NCBI GenBank assembly: GCA_035235625.1 | Contig: CP141142.1 | Span: 21,152,995-21,216,994 of the forward strand | Direction: 5' to 3' | Length of the DNA: 64,000 nucleotides | Origin: Saururus chinensis | Taxonomy: Eukaryota; Streptophyta; Magnoliopsida; Piperales; Saururaceae | The notes under the pieces: generated by a model | Databases searched by the model: none | Told to the model about the DNA's origin: nothing | The model's input: only the letters and a program-made list of their open reading frames with translations | Shown here: one piece after another, positions 47,455 through 60,205 of the stretch | How the letters are laid out: the number at the start of each line of letters is the position of its first letter | How positions within the stretch are numbered: position 1 is the first letter of the stretch | Translations under genes and position numbers: made by a program

Positions 47455-47858
47455 AATCCTAGCATATCTAGAGATCCACTTCGATCAGCCATGGGCCTAG
47501 AGATGTAGGTACCAGCTGTGCTCATGGACACACTAGCCAGAGGTAGATGAGCCTTCCATGATGCTCAAAAACTTGGTTTGCGCATTTGCAGGGATCCATC
47601 ATCCCGAAGAAATGGAGACCATGAAGGTTTGAAAGATTACCGCCATGGCTATTATAAAAAATCCTAGCATCTCTAGAGATCCACTTGGATCAGCCATGGG
47701 CCTAGAGATGTAGGTACCAGCTATGCTCACGGACACACTGGCCGGAGGTAGATGAGCCTTCCATGATGCTCAAAAACCTAGTTTGCGCATTTGCAGGTGT
47801 CCATCATCCCGAAGAAATGGAGACCAAGAAGGTCTAAATATCTGCCATGGATATTATT
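47455..47858. repeat. ~205-bp tandem duplication
   Basis: Two units (47455-47659 and 47660-47858), about 90% identical by eye, both contain CAGCCATGGGCCTAGAGATG and TTTGCGCATTTGCAGG. Confidence 0.9.
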
Positions 47859-48506
47859 GTGAGCTTAAACTTTAACTCCGAGAACATCCCATAACCACCC
47901 TCATTTCGTTAACCAAGGTAAAATTCTATGTCAGGGCCCAGTTCACTCCATGAACTGGTCCCAACCCTAAAGAGGGTATTTTAGTCATTATCTTGATTAG
48001 GTGTTCTTCCCCCAATCCAAAGACAACCAAAATCTCTTGATTATTCTTTATTAACCTTAATTTATTGATATAACTTAACACAACAATGATAAATGTAGGC
48101 ATCAGAATAATCAATATGACAAGAACTCAAACTTATGCTGAGATGAACTAACCAATTCAACATTATAATGAAAAGGGCTGAGATGCATAACTCAAGTTAT
48201 ACACCTAACATGACAAGGTTAGGCTAAAAAAACCATCAACATTCACCCTAATGCATATTACAATCAAGGCTAAAATTCAGGGCAAATTATGCTGGATTTC
48301 AAAGGCATCTTAGGCTGCAATTCAGAGACTTAATACACATGAATATATCATGAACTAAGGCTCAAAAGTCAGCGATTCAATCAGCAAGATTAAAACCTAA
48401 ATCAAAGCTAAGAATCAAGTATTAGGTAGGCAATAATGCAACCTAAACTAGGGCTGAAACTTATATGTTCTCTCAGCATGATTATAACATAAATTAAGGT
48501 TGAGAA

Positions 48507-49168
48507 TTTGGTATTACTTTGGCTAAAATAGAGCCTAAAACGAGGCTGCAAAATAGGGATCTAAGTAAGCAAAAGCAGAGCCTAAACCAAGGCTTCAAAT
48601 CAGGGATTTGAGTAGACAAAGTATGGCCTAAACTAAGGCCAAGAATCAAGGATTAAATTGGCCAAAGTATGGCCTAAGGTAAGGCCACGAATCTGGGATT
48701 AAATTGGCCAAAGTATAGCCAGAAGCAAGGCCACGAATCAGGGATTAAATTGGCCAAACTATGGACTAAAGTAAGGCCACGCATCAGGGATTAAGTTTGC
48801 CAAAGTATGGCCTAAAGTTAGGCCAATAATCAAGGACTAAGTTGGCCAATGTATGGCCTAAAGTAAGGCCTCGAATCAGGGATTAAGTTGGCCAAAGTAT
48901 GGCCTAAAGTTAGGCCACGAATCAGAGATTAAGTTGGCCAAAGTATGGCCTAAAGCAAGGCCACGAATTAGGGATTATGTTGGCCAACGTATGGCCTAAA
49001 GCAAGACTATGAATCCAGGATTAAGTTGGCCAAAGTATGGTCTAAAGTCAGGCCACGAATCAGGGATTAAATTGGCTAAAGTATGGCCTAAAGTAAGGCT
49101 ACGAATCAAGGATTAAATTGGCCAAAGTATGGCCTAAAGTAAGACCACGAATCAGGGATTAAGTTTAG
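48507..49168. repeat. 46-bp tandem repeat array, about 14 units
   Basis: Consensus words GGCCACGAATCAGGGATTAA and GTTGGCCAAAGTATGGCCTA alternate. The first two or three units (from 48507) are strongly decayed. Confidence 0.92.
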
Positions 49169-49994
49169 TAGAGTTTATGCCCAAATTATGGATAACAAAC
49201 ATGGCTAGAAACAAAATCATTCATGCCTAACATAGGGCTAAGATAGATTACAAAAATTTGTAACATGCTTGCATGAATTAAGGATAATCTACTTGACAAA
49301 AATCAGAATCATACATGCACAATTCAGCCATATAAACATGAGATAAAATCACAATCATTTAAAACAAGTAGAGGCTAATTCATGACATGGAAAAGCCCCT
49401 TTGAACCAGGCTGACTATCGCTGAATTACATCTATATATCCTCATGCTTAAGGGTGTAAAGAGAAGCACCTACTTGTACCAACTTGTCCCCAAAGCTCCT
49501 AGCCCTTGCTCCTTCACTTCTAAGCCTTGAATTCAATCCAAAGATGGCTGCTTTGTGCTTTCTAAAGCTGCTAGTTATGGAGGTCCTTGCTGAGAGAAGG
49601 AAGAGGAGGGAAGAGATGGAGAAGAGGGAGGGTGAACTAAAATCAATCCCTTTCTTTTTTTCTTATATAAGGCTTCCCCTCTTCAAACTCTTGGGTACCC
49701 TCCCCCTCTAGGACTCAACCTTAATTACAATCCTAGAATTACAATCCCTGCCCCATTAACAATAGGAAACCAACCCACAGACATGCTCAAAACAGTCCCA
49801 AAAGAGTTCTAAGCCAACTAGATGTATAGTTGATCCCTCTTCTAACTTTTTCCACCACTCCTAGCACTCCTCAGACTCCTACTTGGGCTAGAAGTCCTAG
49901 GCTTGCATGCTATCTCATCTCAACAAAGTTCTAGTTGCGTCCTCTTCTTGCTTGGAATCCTTGTCCTGCTATGACTCTCTCCCTCTTTCAATTC

Positions 49995-50219
49995 CTAGTT
50001 CTTTTAGGACTTCTAATTCCTAGTACGTTTAAGGCTCCTAACTCCTAGTACATTTAGGACTCCTAACACTTAGCACGATTATGACTTCCAACTCGAAGCA
50101 TGAGTAGGATATCTAACTCCAAGCAGAAGTAGGACATCCAACTCTAAGCACGAGTAGGACATCCAACTCCAAGTACGAGTAGGACATCCAACTCCAAGCA
50201 CGAGTAGGACATCCAACTC
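49995..50219. repeat. 25-bp tandem repeat array, about 9 units
   Basis: Late units share AAGCACGAGTAGGACATCCA plus ACTCC; earlier units (TAGTACGTTTAAGGCTCCTA type) are degenerate. Confidence 0.85.
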
Positions 50220-52164
50220 GGGTAAACGGGCCCTGTGCGATGAACTCAACTTTGAATGGTTGTATCTCCCTCATCTGAACTCCGATTTGCACGTTCTTGG
50301 TGGCATTTCGAAGCTCTTTCTATCTACTTTCTAACAACATAGGTTCATCCATCACTTATAACTTATGATCAATTTATTCTAACAAAAAGGTCAATGGGTC
50401 CAACACCCTAATCCCCACGTGGTCGACTTCGGGAATTTAGAAAAACCTCAGACGTTACATTGTTCAAGTATGAAATGGGTTACATATTATTAAATGTTAG
50501 CATGCTATTCTTCTTATCCTAAAGTCATGTTGAGTGATTATCCATGTTTTACTTTGGATTCTAGCAAGTTTAAAGTATGAGAATGGGCATGTATACTTCC
50601 ACATGACATGTTAAATTATGGGTGAATTATATCTCTATGTCTAACTTAAGTGTAGTGATGATTATACTTACCTAGGTCTAGCATGAAGTTGCGATTGACT
50701 TGGACTTGTGTTTTTTGAGGTTCTTACCGGATTTCATTCATGATATCAGTAAGAAGGAACCATGAAAGAATCATGAAAGCATGCATATTGTATAATGAGG
50801 GATTGATCATAATACATATGTCAATGCTTAGATTTGAGCATTATTTCTATGCTCACACTATGTGGAGGTAATTGTGGTGACTATTTGACACATTGAATAG
50901 AAATGATGGACATATGGATTGATTTAAACACGTCTCATGTATTAGGATTCATGTAGTGTTGCTCACGTATGTACCATGTTATATGCATCATGAAATGAGT
51001 TTTATGAATGAGATTTATTGAGATTAACTGAGATTGATCGATTGGATGTAATTGAGTGATATTGCTTATTAATCGATCGATGGCTTACCGAATTGGTTGG
51101 GTCCAAAAGGACATGTTTTCATTTTGAGTTCCTTTTGGAATATGGATCCTCCCCGGGTTGAGTTACGTTGATATGAGTTAATTATGGTATGAGTTTATTT
51201 ATTGAGCTTATCTGGACCCTGAGAATCAAGCATGGTATGTCCGTGTGCATCGGCTTACCACGTACTCTAGCTTTCCAATTGGGAAATCAGACTCTCCTCC
51301 ACAAGGATTGTCTTGGGTAGAACATTGCTTGAGTTTCCCTTGCGGAATTCCGACATCCCTGGCTAGGTTTGTCCCAGTGAGTAGGTTGTTCTAGTTTCCC
51401 TTGTGGAATTCGGACTCTCCCAGCAAGGGACTGTCCCGGTGAAGCTTACCCAAACCGCTCTAATTTCTTTTATAGGAACTCAGACCTTCCCCGAAAGGGA
51501 TCGTTCCAGTGTGTAGGTTTGATTGTTTTTGTAATGCCCAAGATTTTTCACACATTTTTCTTAAAATCCATGAAATTTTTTTGCAATATAACGTCTGTAA
51601 ATCAGAGGAAAAATGATGAAATCAAAACCTGATAAAACAATTTATAATTTAAAATACTAAACATCAATTTTCCATCTAAATATTCCCATTATAGGGTCAA
51701 ACATCGTATGACCAAAGCAAATATCCTCAAGCGCTACTCGAAAACATATGTACGACTAAATTGCTATGATCATAGACTTTAAATACAAATCTTTCCCAAG
51801 CATCCCTAAGTGCAAGTCCTGTAACAGTCCACAGACTAATCCAAATGAAAGTCCAGAATGATAAACATCTAATTTCTCATCTCACCCAATACAAGAGATC
51901 ATGGCACAAATAAACTGGTAGTGAGTCAAGCATATACCTGAGTCAACGGGAATCAATCCACCGCTGAAATGAGCATCCATCTTCAGGAGCTCTCCGCACA
52001 AACCTGCAAAACCTCCCGTACAACGGGGCTAAAAAGTAGGGTAATGAGTAATTTTCAGTAGGAAAATACCCAGTAGGGGAATCCAAAACAGTGAACCCAC
52101 TAAGTTCATAAATGCATGCGTTCATGCAACTCAAACATGAAGCAGATAGACATATCAATATCAT

Positions 52165-52285
52165 GCTCATACACATGCAATCATACCAAATGCACCATCA
52201 TGCCAAAGTCATACCAAATGCACCATCGTGCCAAAGTCATACCAAATGCACCATCGTGCCAAAATCATACCAAATGCACCATCAT
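52165..52285. repeat. 28-bp tandem repeat, 4 units
   Basis: Units contain ATACCAAATGCACCATCGTG followed by CCAAAGTC. Downstream (52285-52545) degenerate CATACTCGTACA and CTTACAGTCGTG words continue the pattern. Confidence 0.9.
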
Positions 52286-52883
52286 ACGCATACTCGTACA
52301 ACATACATATACTTGTACGACCTTACTCGTACAATCATATGCTCACTCATATAGCTTACACATACTTGTACGACCTTACTCGTACAATCATACTCGTAAT
52401 CATACACTTATTGTCTTACTCAAAAACATACTCTCACAATCGTACTCATACACATACTCTTACAGTCGTGCTTATACTCATACTCTTACAGTCATGCTCA
52501 TACTCATACGCTTACAGTCGTGCTCATACTCATACTCGTACACATACTATCGACCATTGAAGCTCATTACAACTAATAAGCTCCAACGTTGAATGGAAAA
52601 GAATGCCATTGGGGCAACACCTTAACCTCCGGGGAGTGACTAGATGCCATGGACTTTTTCGAAGGTAAGGCACACCAATGCTCATGGGGCACTAGATCAA
52701 ACAGGTAAGAGTAGATCCATGATACTACTTACCTGAGCACACAAACATAAACACCCACACATAAGGGGTCATATAGTTGCCCACCATAATGGGTCTTATA
52801 GTGTCAGTGCCACTCTTGGGTAGAAATCATATAGTGCCACTTGGGTAGAAACATACAACGCCACACTTGGGCGGAATCATATA

Positions 52884-53130
52884 ACGCTCTCAACAGAGCA
52901 TCAAACGCCTGAGCTTACACAGACAAATCAAAAACATACTTCACTCTCAATAGAGCATCAGACGTCTGGGCTTCATACAACACACAGACAAAGTCGGAAA
53001 TGTACATCGCTCTCAACAGAGCATCAAACGTATGGGCTTATACAACACGCAGACTAAATCAGAAACATATGTCGCTCTCAGCAGAGCATCAGACATCCGG
53101 TGCTCTAAACAGCACACAGACAACATCCCG
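52884..53130. repeat. ~75-bp tandem repeat, about 4 units
   Basis: Each unit has GCTCTCAACAGAGCATCAAA, then a TGGGCTT word and ACACAGAC. Confidence 0.8.
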
Positions 53131-53877
53131 TAGGATAAACACCATGGCAAGACATGAGAAATGCTCAGCCGACTCATTATCGGCTAGCTCAAACACGAAA
53201 CTTAATCCGTCGAACCCTCAAGTCTCAAACTCACAACGCTATCATTAGCTGTGCTTATAATTCAAGTTTGAATTAAGTAAATTATGTGGTACAATTATGC
53301 CACACAAACTCACAGTCCTCGACTGATCAAACCAAAGTTGAGCCCGATCGAAACCCTACTTCGTCAGGGCAGCAGACTACACTTAACCTGTCCACATCAT
53401 GATCATAACATATCGTACATCAAACCCTTACAGTCTTACATACTTCGCCATCCATCTTATGGCCAAATCATCTTACACTGACATCATCAAATGAAGCTCC
53501 TCAGAACCAACCCAGTTGTCGCCCTCTTACTTATATCTCACTTATTATGATTACTTTTCACTTCATAATATGTACGCTATGCTTGTACAATTATGAACAC
53601 TCTTACTGTCTGACAATTGCCCAACATACAATCCAACCCAAACCGATCCATTCTAATCCTTGCATGTCATACTCATATCCTCTGTCATCTGTCATACGCT
53701 TACACACCCATATCCAAAGCCAAACAAAACCTCTGTCACCTCATACCATCCATAGCCATACCTCTGCTCACATGCGCATACACATATCCATAGCACAATC
53801 AAATAGTCATCATACATATGTATGTCTATCATACATACATATAACATACACATAATGTCATACATACGTAACTTACA

Positions 53878-54165
53878 AACATGCTCACTAGCCATCACTA
53901 GTGCATACATACACATTTATACATACGTCAAACATACACGCTAGCCATCACTAGCACATGCATAATCCATACATACTTCAAACATGCACGCTAGCCATCA
54001 CTAGCACATGCATAATCCAAACATACTTCAAACATGCACGCTAGCCATCAGTAGCACATGCATAATCCAAACATACTTCAAACATGCACGCTAGCCATCA
54101 CTAACACATGCATAATTCATACATACTACAAACGTGCACGTTAGCCATCACTAGCACATACATAC
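53878..54165. repeat. 50-bp tandem repeat, about 6 units
   Basis: Units have CACGCTAGCCATCACTAGCA followed by CATGCATAATCC and CATACTTCAAA. Confidence 0.92.
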
Positions 54166-54429
54166 ATCCAACGTACTTACAACCAACATGCATTTCATAT
54201 GCATTTCAACATGGCATAATTCATCCTCTTACATCATGCAAACGGATCATAAGCTAACATCCATACCATTCAATCACATAGTCCTAGCATACTCCTACTC
54301 ATTCAAAGCACACTATCATGAAATTACGAGTTCAAAGCTCCCCTACCTTGTAATCATGACGTTCGATGGCGAGCACATGATAGTGGCAGAATCAGTGGCG
54401 TCGGCAACAGAGTTGGCAGCCAAAAGCTT

Positions 54430-56240
54430 TGCCAAGTAGAGAGAGTTGTTGTCCCGAGGATTTTAGGAAGTGCCAAAAACAATCACGGCCAAATAGGGTG
54501 TCAGAAGTCAATGCAGCAAAACCCGCCATCCACGGTGGCACACTAGGGCGGCTGGGAGAAATATCATGCCAACATATGTGGCAGTACGACCAGAAGTTGA
54601 TGGTGTACTCACTAAAGATGGGCCGGTGGCTAAGACATGCTTAGCTGGCCACAAGACGTCAAAATCGGCAGTGGATAGCACACAACGGCGACGATTTTGG
54701 TCAACAAAGGCCCACATAAGGGCGGAGAGCGTGGGGCAATGCTTGAGGACAGAGGAGAGGTGGAGGAGGGCTATGTGTCAACTCCACTCGGTGGCAAAGC
54801 CAACCGATGGTCAGGCGGCACGAATGCGGCGCCTAAACCCAAAAACACATGCATGGCCACATGCACACGCGACCCAAAGGGGCGGGGGAGAGGGCTGAAA
54901 GGAGGCGACTCAAGGCCCACAAAAGAAACCAACAGGGGTAAGGCTCTAGCTGTGGCCAAACTAAACTGCGATGTTGCCGATCACTACCCACAACCAAAAC
55001 TAATGGTGCGGGTAGCTGTGCATCTTGCACGACAGAGAGCAGGGGGAGGGTTCAGGGTCGAGCAAAGGCCACGAGGCTGTCACTAGCCAAGGCCTGTGCA
55101 GGTGAACTCATCCACCTTCTATCAAGGTAAGTCATACAAATTCTTGCCAGAGGCCATCTGGTACCGACGACGTAAAATGGGCAAGAGGGGTCAACAGGCG
55201 AACATGCCGGTGAGCGGAACTAGTAGCGGCTACGGGCCACAAGGAAGGGCACAGGTCAAAGGCGATAAGATCGGGTTAGGTGGGGCCAGGCTAGGGTGGC
55301 CCTAAAGGGTGGCTCATTGGTGTCACCGGGCCGAGGCGGAGCTGGACAAAGATCCGCTAAATCAAATCTGGTGTCCGACTGATAGCGACAGTCACACGGT
55401 CCAAAACAGACGTAGACCAAAAATAGGGGATGACCGATCTGAGCAGATGAGATACGGAGGGGACGGAGGCTGAACCGGTCTGAGTGGGGCCGTCCCTGGG
55501 CCATCGCCAAGCCAGGGCGGAGCCCACAGCAGCCGGGCTGCCCTCACCAGCCAACGGCGGTGGCGGCAACCCACTAGAAAATCGTACTGCAAAACGTACT
55601 AGCCGGAGTAGAGGACGGCGGAGGAGATGGAACTGCATCAGGTAGGGTGTCCCTCTGACTTCGCCAGACCACAGAGGAGTCGAAAGAAGGTCCTGATGGC
55701 CGTGGCTCACAGCCGCCGGCCACTATTTGATCAAGGTAGTGCACTGGCAGCAAACAGGGGAGGAGATGGGGAGAACGATGGAGTTGCAGGGAGGCCAACC
55801 GGGGCTGGGAGAGATGGCCCATCGCCATCACTGGACCAAGGCGGGGCCAGACGGAGGTCCGTCGATAGTGGCTCACCACTGGCGGCCACCAATTCGTCCA
55901 AAATAGAACTTCAGCGATAACAAGGCAGAAGGAGGAAAGAGGACATGGCGGCGGAGGAGAGGCCCTCTGGGGCCGGGAGGGGTGTCCTCCCACTGTTGCT
56001 AGCCCAAGGCGGAACCGTGGGCGGCCGGCCGGCCCTTGCTGGCCCACGATGATGACGGTACAAATGAAACAGAGAGGGGAGAGGACAAACTGGGGAGGAG
56101 GCGGCGCGGCCGTAGGCGGCTGGGGCGGTGGCCCCTTGGCATCGCACCACCGGGGCAGAGCTGGTGGCGGCGGCCCTGTGGCCCACTGGCGGCCGGTGGT
56201 GGCCGGGCACAAGGAATCAGACGGGGGGGGTGGTCGCAAT
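54430..56240. other. GC-rich block of the 5-kb LTR
   Basis: The block is visibly richer in G and C than its surroundings, with repeated GGCCGG and GGCGG words. On the minus strand, motifs like CGCCTTGG...AGCGATGGC recur at intervals of roughly 150-200 bases, hinting at old tandem repeats. Long proline-rich frames are a side effect of base composition. It may be the LTR's leader or promoter region. Confidence 0.55.
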
Positions 56241-57169
56241 GTTCACTTCCAAGAGGTTCTGGATCGGGGTCGCCCGATCCCGATCCCCTCTTTTATTTAT
56301 TTATTTTTCTTCTTCTTTTTTGTTTCCAATCATTCCCCCAACACACACTTACCTCCTGTTCACGCGTTATAAGTCCAAAACTACATTGAAAGCGCGCAGC
56401 GAGGCCCGCAGCCCACAACTAAGCCCTATGGGTAAAAATACAGGAGAAAATACACAAATATAAATACGCCGAAGTGGCACATTTTCCCACCGAAAATGAC
56501 TAGAAAAACAGCGGGAAAATCCCAAAAAATCATAGAAAAATCAGGGACCTTACATTCTTCCTTCCTTGGAAAAATTTTGTCCCCGAAATTTCACGATCAA
56601 CTTACAACGTACAGCTGAAATAGCAAATACCTCGGGGTATCTCTCTCACATATCCGCCTGAACATCCCAAGTCACCATCTCGGGAGTATGATATTTGTCA
56701 AATTATCTTCGCCACAGGATTGACCTTTGTCATCCAAAGCTTACCTTGTCCATCAAAGGATCTGATTGAAGTGATCGTAACTGAACTGGAGATCACTTCG
56801 CCTCCAATTAGCATAACTCACTTATCAGTATTGAGCTGTCTGAAGCCCTTGCCTGGCTAACTTCAACCTATTCATACAGTTCCAGACAATTCACATTTGA
56901 GCATCTACATCTCACTTACTTCAGCCCAACATGTCGGTGAATCAAAATGCCCTTTCATACAAGACCCCTCAAGAGTCGTCCAACCTGAGCAACATACTTA
57001 TTTTCAAAAGTCGCTTAGTTACACATACAACATCGATGCATAATCGTAGGAATACAACCTACTTCTTCACCGACACAATCTAGCGTACCCCCAAGACCAT
57101 ACTCTTGGTCAAACAATCCTCTTAACCATAAGTTCTGCAAACTCATCCTTGAGTTCATTCCACTCTAGC

Positions 57170-57560
57170 AAGTCATCCCGCACGATGCCCTAAAGGTAGC
57201 GTGCACGAAGCACTAACTCAACGAACTCCACCATTCTCTTCGGCGGAAAACACGGTAAGTCATAAGGGAACATGTCTGAAAAATTTCTGACAATGTCTAG
57301 CTCTTCTAGACTAATCCCTGAGACAACTTCTCAAAAAACCCACCAAAAGGCTCTACAACCTTTAGTTGTGCATCGCCTGGCCTTAACAGTTCACCCAAAG
57401 CATAGGGCTGACCGTTAACAAACACCCTGTATATGACATTTGAACCTCTAGGGCACATAAACATCGCATGTTTCTTGTGATGGTCTACCACTACTCTCTG
57501 AGCGGTCAACCAATCATCAAAACCACACCGAACTCACACCCTCCTTCCTCAAAATTGTAA
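57170..57560 (-). pseudogene. Ty3 protease-RT linker relic
   Basis: The minus-strand frame TAQRVVVDHHKKHAMFMCPR, followed by a GSNVIYR stretch, corresponds to the stretch just after the protease domain (GMDWL...) in Ty3/gypsy polyproteins. The next codons (57300-57160) continue weakly into the pre-RT spacer and are interrupted by stops. RT, RNase H and integrase are absent. Confidence 0.6.
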
Positions 57561-58173
57561 CCACCACACTCACCAGTGTCGAAGTAGTTACCTCAAAGGC
57601 TGTCCACAATCTTGGAGGCTTGAAATTTCATCCTTTTAACCACGAATCTCCGAAAGGAGGTGCAAAGAGTCTCAACTCCACCGCATACAAACTCCCTTGC
57701 CTCTAGCAAAAGGGATTTCAAAACCTTCTGACAACGAAGGTCACAAAAACACCCTCCATCTAGGTCACAAGCTGACCAAATAGGAAGAAAATACGTCCGA
57801 CAGATTTTCACTAGTCAGAACGTAAGTGGCCATAACCACTCTCCGGTCATTCGGAGCTTACAAAACCTCAACGAGGTGCTTCGTACTCTCAATTCAAACA
57901 CTAGCAACCTCTGGCTCTCTTAACAGCCATTAAGGTGCTAGCAACCTTTCAAAAACTTAACATAAACAAAAGCAGCCAATGGCTCTCCTTAGCCAACAAG
58001 CATGCAATCCAACCGACCAAAACCCTCGATGGCGGAGGCACTTCAGCTCAACTCTGCCCAACGGCAGAAACAAATGGAATCAAGGGAAAACACTCACCCT
58101 GACCCATTCCCAAAACCAAAACTCAACTTACTCTTACATGCCACAACTCTGGACTTGTAGTCAAATTGCCTAG

Positions 58174-58186
58174 GCTCCGATACCAA
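58174..58186 (-). other. primer-binding site of the deleted Ty3 element
   Basis: On the minus strand TTGGTATCGGAGC follows the LTR end TGTTACA after one base. It has the same one-base deviation from the tRNA-Met complement as the site at 11572. Confidence 0.8.
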
Positions 58187-59034
58187 CTGTAACACTCAAG
58201 ATTTTTCACACATTTTCCTTAAAATTCAAGGAAAATTTTTGCAATATAATGTCTGTAAATCAAATGGATGTATGCATTGAGAATGAATCATGAAAGATAT
58301 GATATTCTGATTTGCTATGTGGAATGGTATACAGGAGATATGTTGATGATATCATGAGTATGTGTATGTGCATGAGTAGTCATGATATAGAGATGCATAG
58401 GTCATGAAATGTCCCATGATGAATGGGTGTGTTTTATGTGATGGATTCTATATGAAATATTTGTGATGATTTCGAATTTACTCTCTTGACATATAAAACC
58501 TTGTTGAGTATTTTTACTCACCCCTCTTTCTCGTGCGTTTTGTATTTTGGGGCTACATGGTGTGACATGCAGGTGATCAGGACTCCCTGTATGAAGAGCG
58601 AGTCATGGATGGGTTTGGCATAGGAGAGGATGCCTCGAGACTTTGTGTTCCCTGCTTGTTTATGCAGCATACTATCTTGAGTTTTATTCCATGTTGATTT
58701 TGTTATATACTTTATTTGTCAGTTTGGCCTTTGACTCATATTGACTATATGACTTAAGCCATGAGAGGGCTTAGTGACATAAGTATGTGAGTATTTTGTG
58801 AAGACTAATTGTTATATGTTGTCCTTTATTTCTCCTTATTTTCTCTTGTACAAAGTGTATGGTGCACTACTCTATATAGTTTCACCATGCGAGGGGTTAA
58901 GTCTTCCTCATAGATCAATACTTCGTCATCCCCATGCGTACCGACCTACCCTTGGACCAGGTCTAGCTTAGGTTGGGTGGGTGTTGGGGTGTGATAACTT
59001 TATTCTCTTCCTATTTATAGTTTTATTCACAGGT

Positions 59035-59940
59035 TTTTGTTCAATTTTAGATAGCTAAAGGGATGAATGTTGTAGCCCCTACTTAGATTAGCACATCTAG
59101 TTCATCATCATCTACTGTCCAACAAAAGATTTGACCTATTAGGTTTGAGACATCCATTCATCTTGCCACATACTCAAAGATTATTATATGGTTGCATGCC
59201 ATACCATAGTGGATGCATATTTAAAGTCCATATGTCCCACCCCACCCCAGTGTACTTTAAGCTAGTACATAAATTTTATGGGTCTTAGAATAGTTAGGTA
59301 GACGACATTGACTAGGAAAGTCAATGGGACCACAATGATAGTGACCATTTGGGATCGCCAGATGGAGATCATTGGACATGTCCATCATGGTTCATTTTAT
59401 GTCTCTGTCTTTCCATATTTTGTACATTGTAGCCCAATATGATATATGGAGTTTGTGCAAAGAGAAAATTGACAGGACGATGATGTAGGTTCTCTATCTA
59501 TTGTCTGAGTTAGAGGTTGATTTAGATCTCCATCTATTATTGTTAGAAGGTTTATAACATTTCTTCATGGTCATACTCATTAGATGCTTGCATACCTGCA
59601 CATCTTGTCTTGGATCTTTGAGTAACAGGGAGTTTGAATTCCTTGTGGTAAGGTTTCATAGATTGAAATGGGGCTGATTGATGCTACTATAATTATAGGA
59701 TGAGGTCTTGTAGCTGTGATCAGTTTTTGTGATGTTGCTATTGCGGAGGATGAGCATATGTCAAACGGTGAGGAGTAACCTACTACAGAGGATGCTGAAA
59801 ATTTGATTTTCTACTTATGATGAGGTTATGACTATGCATTATGAGCTTGTTGATCATCTGCACTACATTGAGGATTTAGTTCGCCGATGGTCTATTAGTT
59901 TTGCTCCTTTAGATGTTGCAACTTATGATGATGAGGAGTG
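59035..59940 (+). pseudogene. relic of a plant gag-like 'transposon protein' gene
   Basis: Broken frames include IRPIRFETSIHLATYSK, then a block reminiscent of the LVxEFYxNL motif of plant gag-like transposon proteins, and near the end MTMHYELVDHLHYIEDLVRR. Numerous stops and shifts prevent any product. It is followed by a purine-rich tract AAAAAGGGGGAGAAGAAA (60188-60205), usual in front of SIRE or gag-only (TR-GAG/LARD) 3' LTRs. Family assignment is tentative. Confidence 0.35.
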
Positions 59941-60187
59941 ATTTTTTCCATGTATTTTAATTTTAATCAAACTTTTGTCGGTTCATGACAGGTATTCATT
60001 TGACTATTTTCATGTATTATGGAATTGATCTATGGATGATGGATGGTGGATGATGGGTTAATTTTTTTTGAGACATTAGATATTTCTAGTTTCTATCTTT
60101 TTAATGTCTTCATAGATGTTTGCTTGACATGTGAGTTTTAGTGTTGTTTTCTATATTTTTGGTTCAATTTTTTACTACTTCAAACAA

Positions 60188-60205
60188 AAAGGGGGAGAAG
60201 AAATT
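60188..60205 (+). other. polypurine tract-like sequence
   Basis: AAAAAGGGGGAGAAGAAA stands out in AT-rich DNA and lies between the gag-like relic and the LTR-like DNA. Confidence 0.5.

Larger units (their letters stand above)
46468..50464 (-). repeat. 3987-bp solo LTR, reverse orientation, perfect target duplication
   Basis: The insertion 46473-50459 reads on the minus strand from TGTAACGTCTGAGG to GGTTGTGATA and is flanked by TTGTT on both sides (46468-46472 and 50460-50464). No primer-binding site, coding domain or polypurine tract is inside, so recombination between two LTRs probably left this single copy. It holds three separate tandem arrays. The short ORFs in it are not gene-like. Confidence 0.85.
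51530..56554 (-). repeat. 5025-bp 3' LTR of the deleted Ty3 element
   Basis: The LTR carries four tandem-repeat blocks (below) and a GC-rich block at 54430-56240, in contrast with AT-rich ends. ORFs here overlap each other in several frames and lack domains. Confidence 0.75.
51530..58259 (-). mobile_element. internally deleted Ty3/gypsy element with a ~5.0-kb LTR
   Basis: On the minus strand: a 5' LTR remnant of only ~70 bp (58259-58188), a primer-binding site TTGGTATCGGAGC (58186-58174), an internal remnant of 1.6 kb, a polypurine-like AAGGAAGGAAG (ending 56555), and a 3' LTR 56554-51530 (5025 bp, TGTAAGGTCCC to GGGCATTACA). Only a protease-to-RT linker relic remains of the coding part. The two copies of the terminal ~70 bp agree well. 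It cannot move by itself. Confidence 0.8.
44769..59001 (+). repeat. old solo LTR of a Tekay-related element, broken by three insertions
   Basis: It starts TGTAAGATCCC at 44774 and ends GGTGTGATA at 58996. Along the uninterrupted parts (44774-44842, 45289-46467, 50460-51529, 58260-58996) it is a diverged relative of the LTR at 8207-11564: for example CCTTACTATAAATAG near 45608, GTACCATGT...GCATCATGAAA near 50965, CTGGACCCTGAGAAT near 51211, and GGGGCTACATGGTGTGACA near 58549. The flanks GCTTT (44769-44773) and ACTTT (58997-59001) look like a 5-bp target duplication with one change. No internal coding region is present. Confidence 0.8.

Noticed and set aside
48507..49168. CRISPR-like regular array
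   Set aside because: Units are directly adjacent with no unique spacers, and this is plant nuclear DNA; it is an ordinary tandem repeat.
52112..52592. 158-aa Tyr/Ser/Thr-rich frame
   Set aside because: Arises from the 28-bp and related tandem repeats within an LTR; no start context or domain.
55574..56239. 221-aa proline-rich minus-strand frame
   Set aside because: It lies in the GC-rich part of an LTR, overlaps several other open frames and has no recognisable domain; GC-rich DNA has few stops by chance.
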